The notes under the pieces were generated by a model. The model was given only the letters and a program-made list of their open reading frames with translations, made no database searches and was not told where the DNA came from. The translations under genes and the position numbers were made by a program. Positions 19,301 through 33,021 of a stretch of 64,000 bases of DNA are shown here, in pieces (within the stretch, counting starts at the first letter, position 1; every line of letters starts with the position of its first letter). Source of the stretch: Magicicada septendecula (lineage: Eukaryota; Arthropoda; Insecta; Hemiptera; Cicadidae); the NCBI GenBank assembly GCA_034769895.1, contig CM068375.1, positions 257,346,768 to 257,410,767 on the forward strand, written 5' to 3'.

Positions 19301-21927
19301 GTTAACTAGTTTTGTTCGCAATTACCGATAATAATTCATTTATACTTAACAAAACATTGTCGTTTCTTGTGATGAGTCACAGGTAATCCTTCCAGATTGT
19401 GTTGATATATTAATTAGTTCTTCATCATTTAGGTTTCCTCCTTTTTCTGGTTTCTATTTTATTTATTCAAAGTTTTTATTAATATTTTAATTATTGAAAT
19501 TTGTTTTATAGTTTCATCCTGGGTTTAATGGATCTAGCTTCAACTTCTAGTATTCGTATTAGTTTAATTTTGATTGCATTTTCCTCTTTTTTAACTTTTA
19601 ATTGGGTCGATTTCAGTTTAGCATCCGTCTCTCTTGATCGTTAATAATAGACTGATACAATTTATTAACGGTTCTTTTCTAACAAAGTTTCGTTGTTATG
19701 GCATCTTATTGGTTGAAAACATTTGTACTCATTGTTATAAAGCTTGGGTTTTTGCTCAAAATGAATAAATATCTTATAATTGCTATTATTCCTTGGTGTT
19801 ATTACCAATGTGTTAGATATTAACATAAATGTCTCTATTTTCTTTCAAAGATTAATTTGATATCCCATAATGCTGAGTTTGGTCATGTATTAATGTTTTG
19901 GCCAATTTGCTAATGTTATTTTATTACATACTTCACTTATTTTTTCTGTTCATTCTATTTCTGACATTCTATTATGGTTAGATAATTGAAATTAATAAGC
20001 TACTTAGTCTTAATTTTTAAATACAATGGTTAATTGCTTACAAATTGCTTTTTCTGAATTTTGACAGTTAGGCATTTTATAGGCCTAAGCTGTAAATGTC
20101 TAGCATTTCTTTTTTACACAAGTTAAACATTATTTATTACTTTCATATGTTCTGCTTACTGTCACTTAGTCATACTGTTGACTTTTGACTTACTTTGGGC
20201 GATTTTACAATAAATGAATGTTATTATAATTTTACAAAATCATTCCTTGTCTAATATTCTTTTTTCTATCTTTACAATGATGAGTAATATTGTGATTGTT
20301 AAACTTATACAATTGCTTGCTTATACCTTCTACTATCTCTTACACACTTTTTTATCACTTAATCCTACTATGATAACATATAACATTAAAAATGGTTTAT
20401 GGTCTGTTCATGATCCAGCCATATTCCTTCTTATAAAACACAACTCCTTTAAATAAACTAATAACAACTTTGATGCATGGTGTCTTGACACCATTTATTA
20501 TATTGTGATTATCATCCTTGTGACTATTTTGGTAACAGTATGTTTTCTTCTTATTGAACTCATAACTATTTTGTTTCTTAATCGCTAACACAATGAAATT
20601 TGTTGATATTCTTATTTGGTTGTCTACAATTTTTCTGAACATTTAATCTTATTTTTAGTTTAATAAAAGACTTCTTGAATTACTTCTAACAATATTGTTT
20701 TTAACTTGAGCTTATTTTCTAACAAAACGTATCTTTTAATCTTATAAACTTTATCTTATAAACGTATCTAACATAATCCTTATAACATAGGTTCTATACA
20801 CTACTAATGTTTCTTATTGGTTGTTTATCAACATTTTGATTATTGTTTATGGTTTATTACCATTGTTCATTTCTTTTATTAAGATTATTAATCGTTTATC
20901 TTAATTCCTTCCTATCCCCTCTGTCACTTTCACTGCTTATTATTAACACTTCCTACCTACCTCTCACTCTTGGTTTATATTATTTTTTAAAACCTAATTT
21001 TAAAGTTAGTTTTTTAACATCTTATGTTTACTTTTTATATCTCAGTAAGGTTATTTTTAACACACATAATATACTAACTCACAAAGTTAGTACTAAAACT
21101 TTGTATGAATTTAGTTTTTTTAGGTTATTGCTATTAGTCCCTTCTATTCCTTCATCCAGCGTTTACAATTTTAGTTTATCCTTCCCTTTCTTGGTAGTAT
21201 TTCTATCATAATTACACACTAACAATAGGTTTACTTGTTTATTACTGGTAGTGTTCTTCCTTTTACATAATTTGTATAATACTTGTTACTAAATTTGATA
21301 TATTAGTCCTGTTTTTTATTAGTTTACGATTGTTTATTTATAGTCTTTATTTGGCCAATCACTGGGGTTGGGTAATAGTCATTTGTCTGTCAGTCTAGTC
21401 TATTCACACATTTATTATTTTTGTCTACTATTTTTCTTTTTTATTTTCTCATTACCATTATATATTTTTGATCATTATTCTCTAAATTAGTTTACTTTTC
21501 TTCAGCTATATTATATTTGTGGATCCCCTATAGGGTCTGAGTTCTGCAACGTTATAATATTCTTAAAATTAAAACATGTCTCATTAAAACATTAGTACAA
21601 GCTTCCTATAAATGCCTCCTGTACACTGAAAAGACAAAACTTACTATCAGAACTTCTTTAGTTCTATAAGCACTAAATTACAGACTTTTCCATCCGAGAA
21701 AGTGAAAAACACGTCAGGAGTGACAGCTGTTGTTTGTACAGTCAAACACATCGCATGCCGTATTTCTATACACTGTATGTGTTTTATGGGGTCTGTAAGG
21801 GTAGAAAAGAGTAAGTTTATCACAAAATGAGTTTACTGAATTTTACTTTATTGAAGTTAATTGTACCTGTAGCGTTCTTCTAGATGACGGTACAATTAAA
21901 TTACCTGTACCTGTAATAAATTGCTTC
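16319..21927. other. Long AT-rich, T-biased noncoding tract
   Basis: No supported gene. From about 17.2 to 21.5 kb the plus strand is strikingly T-rich over A, with many TTTCTTT and TTATTAT runs; open frames at 20214-20456 and 20843-21211 are low-complexity products of this bias. A short GC-richer patch at 16560-16640 and another at 16820-16880 carry no open frame I trust. Confidence 0.5.
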
Positions 21928-22187
21928 TAGTAGCGTAACTAGCGGCTTATCTTGGGGGGGGGGGATGAGACTAGCTTGAAGGTTGGGCTCCCCACTTTCC
22001 TCAAGCCACTTGACATATTATAATTCTTTCCGTATAATTATTAAATAACTTATTTATAAGCCTTACTTTAACACACAAACCTTGTTTACAAATAGACATA
22101 CGTTACGGTATGTGTTAACTGAAATTTTTAATAGCTCTGGGGGGGATTGATCCCCTTGATGATCCCCCCGTTGTTATGCCACTGCTA
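21928..22187. mobile_element. Small MITE-like element with GTAACTA/GGGGGG ends
   Basis: The left end reads AGTAGCGTAACTAGCGG, followed by TTGGGGGGGGGGATGA. The right end, reverse complemented, reads AGCAGTGGCATAACAACGGG followed by a further G run and ATCATCAAGG. The ends are related imperfect inverted repeats around a 260-bp AT-rich core without coding sequence. It resembles many insect DNA-transposon derivatives that start CAGTGGCRTAAC, but I cannot assign a superfamily. Confidence 0.45.
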
Positions 22188-22404
22188 TCTCATTTCAGGT
22201 ATTAATTAAGTAAGTCACATTTATTTTTATTGTCATCAAGATGATTTTTTAAATCAGAGAATGTTCCTACGGAAGAGGGGTTCACTTCTATGACCTCACA
22301 GGGCTGTTAAGTGAAGTCACAATCCCAGCAGTCCTATTCGCCTATACAAACGGTTATCACGTCACACGTATATTCGCCAAAGCGCGTATGCTGATAGTCC
22401 TTAC

Positions 22405-22531
22405 TATTGCAGAGGTTAGGGTTGAACAGGGGACAGCGGTCGGTCTCTGTTGCAACTGTTAACGCAGTCATCATCGCAGAGGCGCACACTACCGTTATAG
22501 TGACCGGTGCCACGTAATTAGTAGCCTTCAT
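22405..22531 (-). CDS. Possible first exon of a small secreted protein (low confidence)
   Basis: On the minus strand an ATG at 22531-22529 opens a frame with a signal-like hydrophobic start (MKATNYVAPVTITVV, then CASAMMTALTVA), followed by TETDRCPLFNPNLCN. A fair donor (GTAAGG) follows at 22404; without splicing the frame continues to a stop at 22334-22336. The patch is GC-balanced in an AT-rich region. A second minus frame across the same DNA encodes GHYNGSVRLCDDDCVNSC, also cysteine-rich, so at most one is real. It faces away from the cysteine-rich gene at 7-13 kb. No upstream promoter or further exons were recognised. Confidence 0.25.
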
Positions 22532-23059
22532 CTGTGGCACTGCCTGCGGTTTACTTTACCTTAACAACAGACAATAACATTCTACCTTACGTAACGTTTA
22601 ATACAGCCACACAGTAGTGTAACGAATGGGTTCGAAATACTGCGGGGAGGAGCAATTAAAAAGGGTCCTCCTCAGATTTCAAGTTTCAAAGTTTAATAAC
22701 GTGCCTTTTTGATTACTTGAAGGATCTGTATTGTAAACTGCTTTTACTTTTAGACATTTGTACTCGTAAATCTTACATTGTCATAAACAGTGTTAACATA
22801 TCAATTTAGGAAAAGAGTGTCTGTTAATGAGAGGAAATTTTAATTTTTTCTTTTTGTTTGATTCATTTTATTTATTTTTAGTTTTATTCTGTTTAAGTAT
22901 ACTGTTTCGTTTGATTCACTTTAATTATTTTTAGTTTTGTTCTGTTTATGTCTACTCTTTAAATATATAATCCATTAAAATTTTTTTTTTGAAATATTTA
23001 TGTGGCTTTTTTAAATTTCGGTGTCTTTACGGCTAGTGGGATGTAGGGGGAGAGGGAAG

Positions 23060-23062
<3 letters not shown>

Positions 23063-23119
<57 letters not shown>
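23063..23119. repeat. (GA)n microsatellite
   Basis: Uninterrupted (AG)n run of about 28 units. Confidence 0.97.
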
Positions 23120-23120
<1 letters not shown>

Positions 23121-23420
23121 GATGTGTTTTTAGTCACGCCACTGTACCGACGTGAACAATATTGACATGGCGAGGCAGAAAATTCACTAAATTAACTTGA
23201 AACGCCGTGCCGTTTTAGAGATAGTCAGAGGTTATATAGGCCTAAAACAAAGATGATTAAGGTTATTAATAATTGATTTCTAAAATAGTTCATTTGATAA
23301 ACTAAATAACAGCAGTAGTGGGTTGTTTGTACCAGAGAGTTACTTAGTAAAGTCTACGAATTGTTGCTTGTATACTATACGTACAATGTATAATATGTTT
23401 GTATACAATGTCTAAGACAG

Positions 23421-23677
<257 letters not shown>

Positions 23678-23781
23678 CTATATATTGTACTGCTGTAAAT
23701 TACAACAGTACATAAGTACTAAGGTAAAGTAGTACTAAATTTATAAAATTTTAGTAAAAATATTTTAGATTTGTAAAGTAA

Positions 23782-25729
23782 ATGTTAGCAGCACTAGAAG
23801 CCCTAGGAGACACTGAACAGGGAAATAATACATACAAATGGGACATAAAGGAAGAGACGATAGAAGAGGTAAAAGCAAAGAAAAAATTATGTAACAAATG
23901 GATGTCCACGAAAAAAGAAGAAGATTACAGAAACTACAGAGAGAAGAACAAGGAAGTGAAGGAAATGGTCAGCAAAGAGAAAAATGAAGCATGGGAAAAC
24001 AGGTGTAGAAATGTAGAGCAATACATAGGAGGAGCTAGGAGTTCAGAAGCATGGAATGTAATTAAATCATTACGAACGAATAGGAAGGACAAAACCTATA
24101 CTCAATACATATAAGACAATGAGTGGGAGACACACTATAAAAACCTACTTACGGAGCGTAGACAAGAATTCCTGAATAACGATGAAGAAGAAATAGAGAC
24201 AGAAACAGAAAATAGAATTACTATAACGGCAGCAGAAATAAGGAAAGCAGTAAACTCAATGAAAAACAACAAAGCCTCAGGTCCAGGAGGGTTAGTAGCG
24301 GAACTAATAAAGTACGGAACCGAAAAACGTATGAGAATGATATGAAGAATGTTCGAGAAGGTTATAAATGGAGAAGATTTACCGGAGGAATGGAAAGAGG
24401 CACAAATTACATCGATATTTAAAAAGGGCAATAGAAAAGACTGCAAAAACTATAGAGGCATAAGTGTCATAGCAACAATTGGAAGGCTGTATGGTAGGGT
24501 GTTAAGAAATAAAATCGAGGGAAATATAGAGGGAAATATTGGAGAAGAACAAGCAGGTTTTACAGCCGGGAGATCATGCGTAGACCAGATATATACAATC
24601 CAACAGATCATAGAAAAGAAAAAAGCGAAGAACAGGGAAGTACATCTAGCGTTTATCGACCTTAGAAAAGCATATGTACAGTACCCAGACAAGAAATGTT
24701 TAAAGCTCTATCACAATTGGAAATACCGAAAGTCCTGACGCAAGCAGTAAAAAATCTATATGAAAACAACAACGTACAAATTAAAGTAGGTAACAAAATT
24801 GTCTGTAGGTTTAAAACATCCAAAGGTTTATTGCAAGGCTGCCCAACATCGCCCACGCTGTTTAAGATATTTTTAGAATATTCATTAACCATGTGGAAAC
24901 AGAAATGCCATGGAATGGGAATACCGATAGGAAATGAACACCTGTACACACTATGGTTCGCCGATGACCAGGTAGTTATAGCCCAGGATGAAGAAGATCT
25001 AAGCTACATGGTCAGAAAGCTGAATGAAGAATACCCAAAGATGGGATTGGAAATAATAAACATAAAAAATACTGAATACTTGGCATTTAGAGATGAAGAA
25101 ACAACAGATTTAGAAGTAGACGAAAATGTTAAAATTAGAGGAACAGACAAATTAAAGTACCTAGGATTCACACTGAGTAAACAAGGCAAAACGTAAGAGG
25201 AAATAAAAAGAAGATTAGGGCACACTAGAACAGGGATTAGACAATTACACAGTGTTATATGGGACAAAAAGATTAGAAAAAGCACCAAAAAAATGATATA
25301 TCACACCATAGTCCATAGCATTATGATGTATGCAGCGGAAGTATGGGTTATTAACAAAAAGAATGAAAGAAAGAGTCTTGCAAAGGAGATGGAATATTGG
25401 AGGAGGTGCTGTGGAATAACGAGAGCAGACCGAATAACAAACGAGGAGATCAGAAGAAGAATGGAAACGGAAAGAAATGTAATTGACTACATCGAAGAAA
25501 AAAGATTAGTGTGGTACGGTCATGTCCGGAGAGCCCAAAATAGGTGGATCAACAAAGTGACGGAATGGAATCCATTAGGAAGGAGAAAAAGGGGAAGACC
25601 GAGATGATCTTGGAGGGACGAAGTGGATGAATCTATGCAACGTATAGGACTTGAGGAAGGACAATGGGAACATCGGGAGAATTGGAAAGCCAGGTTGTAG
25701 GAAGGGAGACGGCACTAGCTGTAGCAACC

Positions 25730-25770
<41 letters not shown>
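23782..25770 (+). mobile_element. 5'-truncated LINE, inactivated reverse transcriptase
   Basis: The reading begins inside the pre-RT region (LAALEALGDTEQGNN) with no endonuclease, so the 5' part is missing. RT motifs in order: NKASGPGGLVAELIKYG, EEWKEAQITSIFKKGN then NYRGISVIATIGRLY, EEQAGFTAGRSCVDQI, LAFIDLRKAY, GLLQGCPTSPTLFKIFLEY, LYTLWFADDQVVIAQDEEDL (ADD box intact), LKYLGFTLSKQGKT, then the tail RLVWYGHVRRAQNRW and GRRKRGRPR. It is broken by stops at 24112-24114 and about 24343, a frameshift near 24685-24695, and stops near 25194 and 25605. The 3' end runs into a (TA)n tract, typical of RTE-like LINEs that end in short repeats. The motif set matches the abundant insect endonuclease-reverse transcriptases, but the clade is not certain. 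Confidence 0.88.
25732..25770. repeat. (TA)n tract at the LINE 3' end
   Basis: (TA)n of about 19 units directly following the LINE tail; probably part of the element's 3' end and later expanded. Confidence 0.9.
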
Positions 25771-25775
<5 letters not shown>

Positions 25776-26329
25776 TATTTCAATCACTTTCTGCTACAGT
25801 CCGTTTCTTATATATATATTGCAACGATACAGCCATATGCTGTATTGAGCATTGATTTAAATAAATATAAAATTTGTAAAATTATTATATGTTTGGGGTT
25901 AATGGACAGGTCTGGGATTGTAAAAATGTTTCATTGTTATACTAGGGGAGAAATTAACCTGTTCCAACAGGCAAAGAACACCTGCTCGATTGTATGTGTG
26001 TTACGCGTGTATCTTGTGTGTGTTAGTGATGCATGTACAGACAGGAATCTCAGCTACCCTCCACAATTAATTACTAAAATAATTATTTTAATTCACTGTG
26101 TGAAAACTGATTAGTGTATAAACAAACAAAAGGCACCAAAGTGTGTGTAAATTTTATAGGTATCCACAGTAAGAAAATTACGTTAATAGGACACACTACG
26201 CAAAGTCAGTGCGAAATAAATGTGCCAAAAATACGCAAATTACTAAGACGCTCAAATTAATACAGTGAGTGCTTAATCAAATTAGCTATGATTTGTACTA
26301 TCTCAATTCCGTACAAAACATTGCCGTTT
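25771..26329. other. AT-rich spacer
   Basis: No supported gene or repeat recognised. The open frame at 25845-26114 has no domain pattern. Confidence 0.5.
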
Positions 26330-26960
26330 GCAAAAAATTGCAAATATATGAAAAGGTTCGGGAGTGGGGGCTATCATGTGATCTGCAGGTCTCGACAAGA
26401 TAATTTCGAAACCAACAGGTGCGGAATCTCGAGAGGGTATAAATTAAGGGTTTGACTGGAAGCCCTTCTCTTCTTTTCAAGACACAGTTGCAGTCGGACA
26501 CGCTGTCCGTTTGCAGAACAGTTTTATTTTATTATAAGTCTCATCTACGAACGAATAAAAACGTTTTCAGTAATTATGTTTACACTATTTCGGGAAACGT
26601 AGAGTACCGGGACCGTTTAGGTCAGCAACAGTATCAACAGAGAAGCTACAAAGAGCGACGCGGGATGCTAGACGGTTAGGAGATGCTTTTTAGACGCCTA
26701 ACAGCCGAACGAGATCCACCTCGCAGCAGATAGTAATTCTCTGGGACGGACCACACACTGCTGGAGAACGACGCTGGACTCTGGACATATCCAGGATCAC
26801 GCCAAGCCAGGACTAACTGAAACCCAACTCTGGACAACGCTGGACCCCGTCAATAAGTCGTAAGGTCATCAAAACTCGAGGTGACATGTATAATGTATTT
26901 ATAAATGATTTTCTAAAGAGCTAATAAAGACTATATAAAGAGACAATGAATTAAAACAAA
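26330..26960 (+). promoter_or_regulatory. LTR-like or promoter-like GC-richer segment
   Basis: A GC-balanced block in AT-rich DNA carries GGTATAAATTAAGGG (TATA box near 26438) and, about 30-40 bases further on, TCAAGACACAGTTGCAGTCGG, a plausible start region. Then comes about 400 bases of unique sequence and CTAATAAAGACTATA (AATAAA near 26921). This TATA-leader-poly(A) order within about 500 bases is what an LTR would show, but I found no second copy and no flanking TG..CA ends, so a solo LTR is only a suggestion. A short host promoter and exon is the alternative. Confidence 0.3.
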
Positions 26961-28445
26961 AAAGTTTATAATTAGAAAAAATGTAATAGAGTATTATGTA
27001 AATGTATTAGTCGTAAGGATGAGCGATCGCATATAGATAAATATAAATATAGAAGAAAAAAGAAGTATATTTTTTTATTAAAGTAAAATAATTGTAATGC
27101 TTTGGTATTTGCATTTTGTAGAAAAGAATAATTTAAATTTTGAATACGAAACAAATGCCAGTCTAAGAGTAAATAATATAATTTTAAATTATTAAAGAAA
27201 AAAGAAATATTGTTATAGACTGAGCAAGCCGAGGTCAGATCTGAGTTAAATGAATTCAATTAAAATAAAACTTAATTACATTAAAATTTTTTTTTATTAA
27301 ATCAATTTGAATAAATGTCTAAATTAAGATTATTAACATGTCTAGAGGTAAGAGTGTTTTAAATGTGTGTAACACCGTATAGCTTAAGAGATGAACTTAA
27401 TAATGAGTGATATCTTGATCGGAGATTATTAACAATGTTTTATTATTCATAATGCTTGTTAAAACAATAAACATGAAATTTTAACTACTCATAAATTTAC
27501 TACTCTTATTATAGTTACACCTGGTATTGTTATAATTATTTACAACCTGCATATAAAAAGGTATCGTTGTATAATTTTGGCGGCCCAAAGAACGTGGGGC
27601 CACATAAATTACAGTATATCAAATTTATGTTATGTATCGTTGTAAAATATATATATATATATATAAAGTACATTTTCGGCCATATAGATTTGTATTATAT
27701 CTTGAAGATTTTAATAGATACAAGGATAATCCTTTTAAAAGTTTAAAATAATAAGAAGAATGATTGTGTGAAGAAATTGTAATGAACTAACTTAAATTGT
27801 GTGTGCAATATTGTAAAGTCTCAAAAAGACTTAATTCACAATTTATTAGCATTACAATAATTTTAATGAAATAGAAAGTCAAGTAGCAACGAATAGTAAC
27901 GTTTCCACAGACATTATTATGTAAAGTTAATTAATATAATAAGTTTACTAAGTAATTAATGATTGAAAAATTTCAAAAAGAAATACGAATTATGTAAAAA
28001 TATACTTAGATAACTTGTACATTAAACATAAAAGACGGAGTGATAGACCAAAATTAAAAAATGTAAAGTGTTATAGCGTAATACTATGTAAAATGAAGAA
28101 AAAAGAAATATAGTTTTCAACAATTAGTTCTAACAATTTTAATAGGAACGACATTAATTTAAACCTTTAACGAGATCACAACGAACAAGAAGTGTGTGAT
28201 AGTATAAAATCAAGAGGAAATAATTACCATCTCTAATATTAAGTAAAGAAAAAGATAAAACATAACCAGAAAAGTGATACAGTAAGAAGAAACAAATAAG
28301 GAAATAAAAGATGGAACACTTGGTTGCGTAAAGAAAAATTATTATAGGCCTAAACTATGTAATATTTAGTTAAAACAAGATTACACGACAAATATAAACC
28401 AGGCAACAAATAAAAATATCTAAGCAAATACAGAACTGAATATAT
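26961..28445. other. A-rich noncoding sequence with a PBS-like motif
   Basis: The plus strand is A-rich with no supported gene. At 27577-27601 TTGGCGGCCCAAAGAACGTG followed by GGGC resembles the primer-binding-site region common behind 5' LTRs (TTGGCGCCCAACGTGGGGC type). Similar motifs occur at 36111-36134 and 36175-36194. This may be the leader of a decayed LTR element. A short (AT)n tract lies at 27648-27664. Confidence 0.4.
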
Positions 28446-29019
28446 TGTTACGACGGTCTACTTGATCTTCGTAGGTACAGTGGAAACAAAATACAGACAT
28501 CAATTAAGTCACTAATCACCAGTTTTAATTTTCACAGTTAAACAGTTAGTAATTAACAACACAGACTTTTATAACAAATCAAATTAAAATTGTTCACACG
28601 CAAATAAATGTCAACTAATATTAAAACACAATTTTATTACAATATACCGTCCGATTATAAAACACAAGACTTAACTAATAACCACTTGAACGCACACAGC
28701 AATATCGCCAGATAACCACTTGTAATCGCCCGACAGTAAACTCGGACCGCACTGTAAATATATCGCCACTATACTGAAAACTAAGACCGCTGCCGCCATA
28801 TATTTATACCTCCGCTCACAGTCCAGAACGTTCCAAACTGCGTCTTAGCGCCAGTGTAAACTACCTAATTAATTTCGGCCTTGACACAGTCTGCGCGGCT
28901 GGCGGCTTTGAGAAAACTGTCGCGAATGCGTCTAGAGTTACGTATGCCACACACATTAGAGTGAGATTCTTCTAGTACATTCGACAAACACGTAGATTGT
29001 TCTGTGATGTTGCAACACA
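28446..29019 (-). repeat. 3' LTR of the minus-strand Gypsy element
   Basis: 574 bp, bounded on the plus strand by TGTTACGACGG and GTTGCAACACA; on its own strand it therefore starts TGTGTTGC and ends GTAACA. A diverged solo copy lies at 5020-5479. It directly abuts the polypurine tract. Confidence 0.8.
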
Positions 29020-29031
29020 GCTCCCTCCTTA
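29020..29031 (-). other. Polypurine tract
   Basis: On the minus strand AAGGAGGGAGC lies immediately upstream of the LTR start TGTGTTGC, as expected for plus-strand DNA priming in LTR retroelements. Confidence 0.7.
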
Positions 29032-29640
29032 AGCCTGTTCGTCCCGAACTGGCAAACCGTCTCTGAAGTAGTAATTAGCCAGGCGATCTAGGTGGACGAC
29101 CTTGAACTTTCGCTGTCCTTGCTGTTGAATCAGATAAACAACATCGTTGATTCTTTTTTTCACAGTATAGCGTCCTTCCCAGATAGATTGAAGCTTAGGT
29201 GAGCGACCACGGCGGCGCTTTGGGTAGAACAACCAGACCTGATCTCCTACTTGGAAACCCACACTATTGCTGCGAATGTCATACCGAGTTTTCATTTTAT
29301 CACTGGCAATCTTCAGCCGTCCTCTTACCAAGCGATTCATTTCTCGCAGTTGGTTTTCTAATTGCGAGGAATAGTTCTGCGGCTCTTGGGACTGAGTCTC
29401 AGGTGATCCGAACATAAGTCCCCAGGAAGACGAATCTCCCGCCCAAACACCAATTTTGCTGAAGTCATGCCGGTTGTGTCGTGTAATGATGATCTATACC
29501 CCATGAGGAATAGTGGTATACGTTGGTCCCAGTCTGTTTGGTTCTCGTCAATAACCTTCGAAAGCTGCTGCTCAAGTGTCCTATTGAATCTCTCAACCAT
29601 CCTGTCCGACTGAGAATGCAGAGGCGTTGTCCTGGTTATA
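29029..29640 (-). pseudogene. Integrase C-terminal half (Gypsy, minus strand)
   Basis: 29600-29416 reads MVERFNRTLEQQLSK, which holds the catalytic glutamate region of the integrase core, then RIPLFLMGYRSSLHDTTG and GREIRLPGDL. After a frameshift near 29413, 29415-29029 continues with DQVWLFYPKRRRGRSPKLQS, WEGRYTVKKRINDVVYLI and FKVVHLDRLANYY, the C-terminal SH3-like (GPY/F-type) domain. The end towards 29640 is where the nested insertion cut the integrase; the remainder of the core resumes at 36218. Confidence 0.88.
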
Positions 29641-32600
29641 ATGCCTAATTAAAAAAAAAAATATATATATAGAATAAAATAAATTTTCTTTTAGTTAAGG
29701 TAAATGTCATTTGGACGTGGTGACAAGTGATGTATGAGTTAGTTGTAGGAGTGGCGAACAAAAAAATGGGTGAAGGCATTTGCTGTCACCTGCACAAGCC
29801 TAATTGACACGCCATAAATCTAGTGTAGCGAGTGGCCACGTGTTAGAAGGACAAGGTTATTGTGATGGGTGTATCTAGAAATGACGCCGGTGGATAATAG
29901 TTTACAATCCGATGAAAAGCACGAGGGAGTGAATAAACTCATCAAGTGAGAAATGTTTCGTTCTGACAAAGGATGAAAGGTTACACGACACGAACATAAC
30001 AACAGCAGACAGAAAACAATGAAGGGTGTTCCTTGACTGAAACGCGTAAACAGAGGATACACCGGAACAATACTATAATACCAGGAAAGAAATCGTACCC
30101 GAGGAACGCAGAAACTAAAAGGTTAGGTTTTCTTGGGAACCAGACAAAAAAGAAATACTTACGGAGAGAGTTGGCGAGGCATTTGTTCAAGAAAAGATAA
30201 TACCATAAGCGCAACTAATTGGACAGGCAGATGTTAGAAGAGAAATCGAAGGGTTGTCTTTTGTGAAGACTAAGAAATACGACAGCTAGATTTATTACTA
30301 GAGTATTCGGAAATGCCGTTGACTGAAGGGTAAAGGACCCATGAGAAAAGTTTGGTGGGAATCAGAAGGCCTATCAGAACTTACTTTGAAAAAGTAGGTG
30401 GTCTCTGGAGTAGGTTGTACGAAAAAGAGAACCAATTAGGAGACGGCATCGCCGAAACCAGAAGTCTAGTGGGGAAATTCTCATGTTCGATATAGGCAAG
30501 CGACAGAGACGCGAAAAAGGAAAGTCTTTACTAAATTTTTTCGAAAGGATCGGAAGTAAGAGGCGTGACGAAAGTGTTACGGGATTTCGTAAAATGACTT
30601 AGAAAAATATCGATATGATATGAACTGTATAACATTTCCTATCGTTCGAGTTTGTGATCATATAATAGTAAACGATAGTGAAAAGTAATATAACTGCGGT
30701 ATTTACAATTCTAACAATGTTGTATAATAATTAGTCATGAACGAATAACAGTAACTTACCGTCATGTGTATCGGTTAAACAACCATAAACCGAGTGTAAT
30801 ATACGTCTTTAAACAATATCACGAGTAAATTCAATGATACAGTTACAGAATGTCAGTGAATAACTGAAGTTATAGCAATAATAATTTAGACTCACAATAA
30901 AGCCAATACGAACACGCGTTGTGTAATGTGCTATATATATATTGTAACGTTACATAATCCAGTCCCAATAAAGTAACTCATGATAATAAAAGTCAGAAAT
31001 GGGTAAACTAAAGCTCGCTCAAAATTTAATTATATCACTCAATATGATAAACAATTTGAGTGGTATACAGTGCAAAGTGAGTGATAGTGTACCCATTGAG
31101 GTGAAAAAACAAAAGTGAAAGCAACGTATTACCAAACTGTGTTGTATGTTTTGGAAAGGATAAACTTATGAAAGTAGTATCTAATAATACTGATTGATTT
31201 TTGTAATTTTATTTATTTATTGTAATTTATATTGTATGAACCACAAATTGTTATACCCAAGTTAATATTATATTTTTTCAAATAATTGTGTTAGATTATA
31301 AGAAAACCCAGGGTTAGTTTTAAAAGACATAAAAATTTAACTACCAAAGATAATATAAAATTAAAATAATCCTATGAAGGAAATGGCAACAGGAAGTAGT
31401 GCCGGGTATGAATACTATTCGAGACTAAATAAATAATATATAAATTTATTTAAGGATAATAAAATGATAAAATATTTATATACAATGTCATAAAAAAATT
31501 AACCAAAACATATTATGTAAATTAAATTAGTAAAGAAACCGGAATGGAAGGGAATTATTTTTCCATAAATAAAATATAAATTTATAATAATTACAAACTG
31601 CCTACATAATAAAAATACTATGTTACTAAGAGTGATGAAAAATAACAAGTATTGTTAATAAGATATAAAATTTTGAACTAAACCGGAGAGTTGAAGAAAC
31701 GATGCGACAAAAATTATAAAAAATAACCTTTTTTGGACGTTGGAGGAGGTGAAATTCACGCAAGATTAATAAACAGAGTGACTACTATCTAATTATACCT
31801 GAGTAATCCAAATTAAATGGTGATATACATTGAAAACCAGTGGATGAAAACATTCTGAGGATTCAACATAGTTCGGTCTAGTTCTTGTAGACAATTAGAA
31901 AATACTCCAAACTAAAAGGAAATAATAACGCAAGACGGACCTCATCACAGAATAAAACTTCAATCCAGTAAGAACAATACGGAGCGAGGTAATATAAACA
32001 TTTTTTCGTAATAAGTCCAGAAGAAAACTCATTTTTAACAGTGAAATAGAACAAAAATATTCATTTTATCATATGTTTTTTTTCAAAGTAAACAAATACA
32101 TGCTGCTCTCTTACGGCAATTCCGGAAACTACGTAATACTTGAAAAATAAACAAAATTATTTATTAATTTTTCGGTATTTGTAAAGCGTAGCAATTATCC
32201 ATTTCTGACACTCTCATAACACAAAGAATTCACCCTGAACCCTGGGGAATTACTAAGAATTATGTAATAATTGATGTTTTTTATTATAGCGTAATATTGG
32301 GTAAATAACAACATATATGTTTTGCTCCTTAGACAGATCTATGTTTACTCGGTAAAGTCGAGATGATGTTTTTTTTCAGATAAGATTAATTGTGATACCT
32401 ATATTTTGGTGGCAGGAGACAAAAGTCAATAATAAATAAAGCAATATTATTGAAAATTAATATTGAATTATAACGTGTTATAATTTATTGTAGTGGGTAG
32501 TTAATAAAAATTTCAGCACAACATACAGAAGAAATCGTCACAACTGAGGGGCAATAATGATACTTACTCTCTCTTCTGCATAAGGCTGAACAACTTACCT

Positions 32601-32777
32601 CCTTGACCCCAAATCACACACTCTCGATTTCTTTTTAGATTGAGTAAAACAAGATAAACAAAATCCTTTATTTATACCTTTTAAAACGTCAGTTAGTATA
32701 ATTCAAAAGTGACGCATACTGCGTGAGGCATATAATAACACTTCCATAACACCTCACGAAAAAAGCGGTACGTTACA

Positions 32778-32876
<99 letters not shown>

Positions 32877-33021
32877 GTGCAACTGTGAGATCCAAGCATG
32901 CCACTCGAGATTCATCTGATGACTTATCATCAAAAACTCCAATGCTGATTAAGGAGCATCGCTTCCCACACTGGCGACCTCTACAAGAGATGGATAATCG
33001 TACCTCAAGTAATTTTTCTTA
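29641..33021. other. Left part of the insertion, no gene recognised
   Basis: No supported coding sequence. Minus-strand frames at 29820-30062 and 29981-30214 lack domain patterns. Purine-rich on the plus strand to about 30.7 kb, then A-rich. A (TG)n microsatellite lies near the right end. Confidence 0.5.
32781..32873. repeat. (TG)n microsatellite
   Basis: About 46 TG units; Thr/His frames on the minus strand are artefacts. Confidence 0.97.

Noticed and set aside
20214-21211. Open frames of 80-122 codons in the T-rich tract
   Set aside because: Rich in Leu/Phe/Ser/Tyr as expected from T-biased DNA; no domain, promoter or splice signals.
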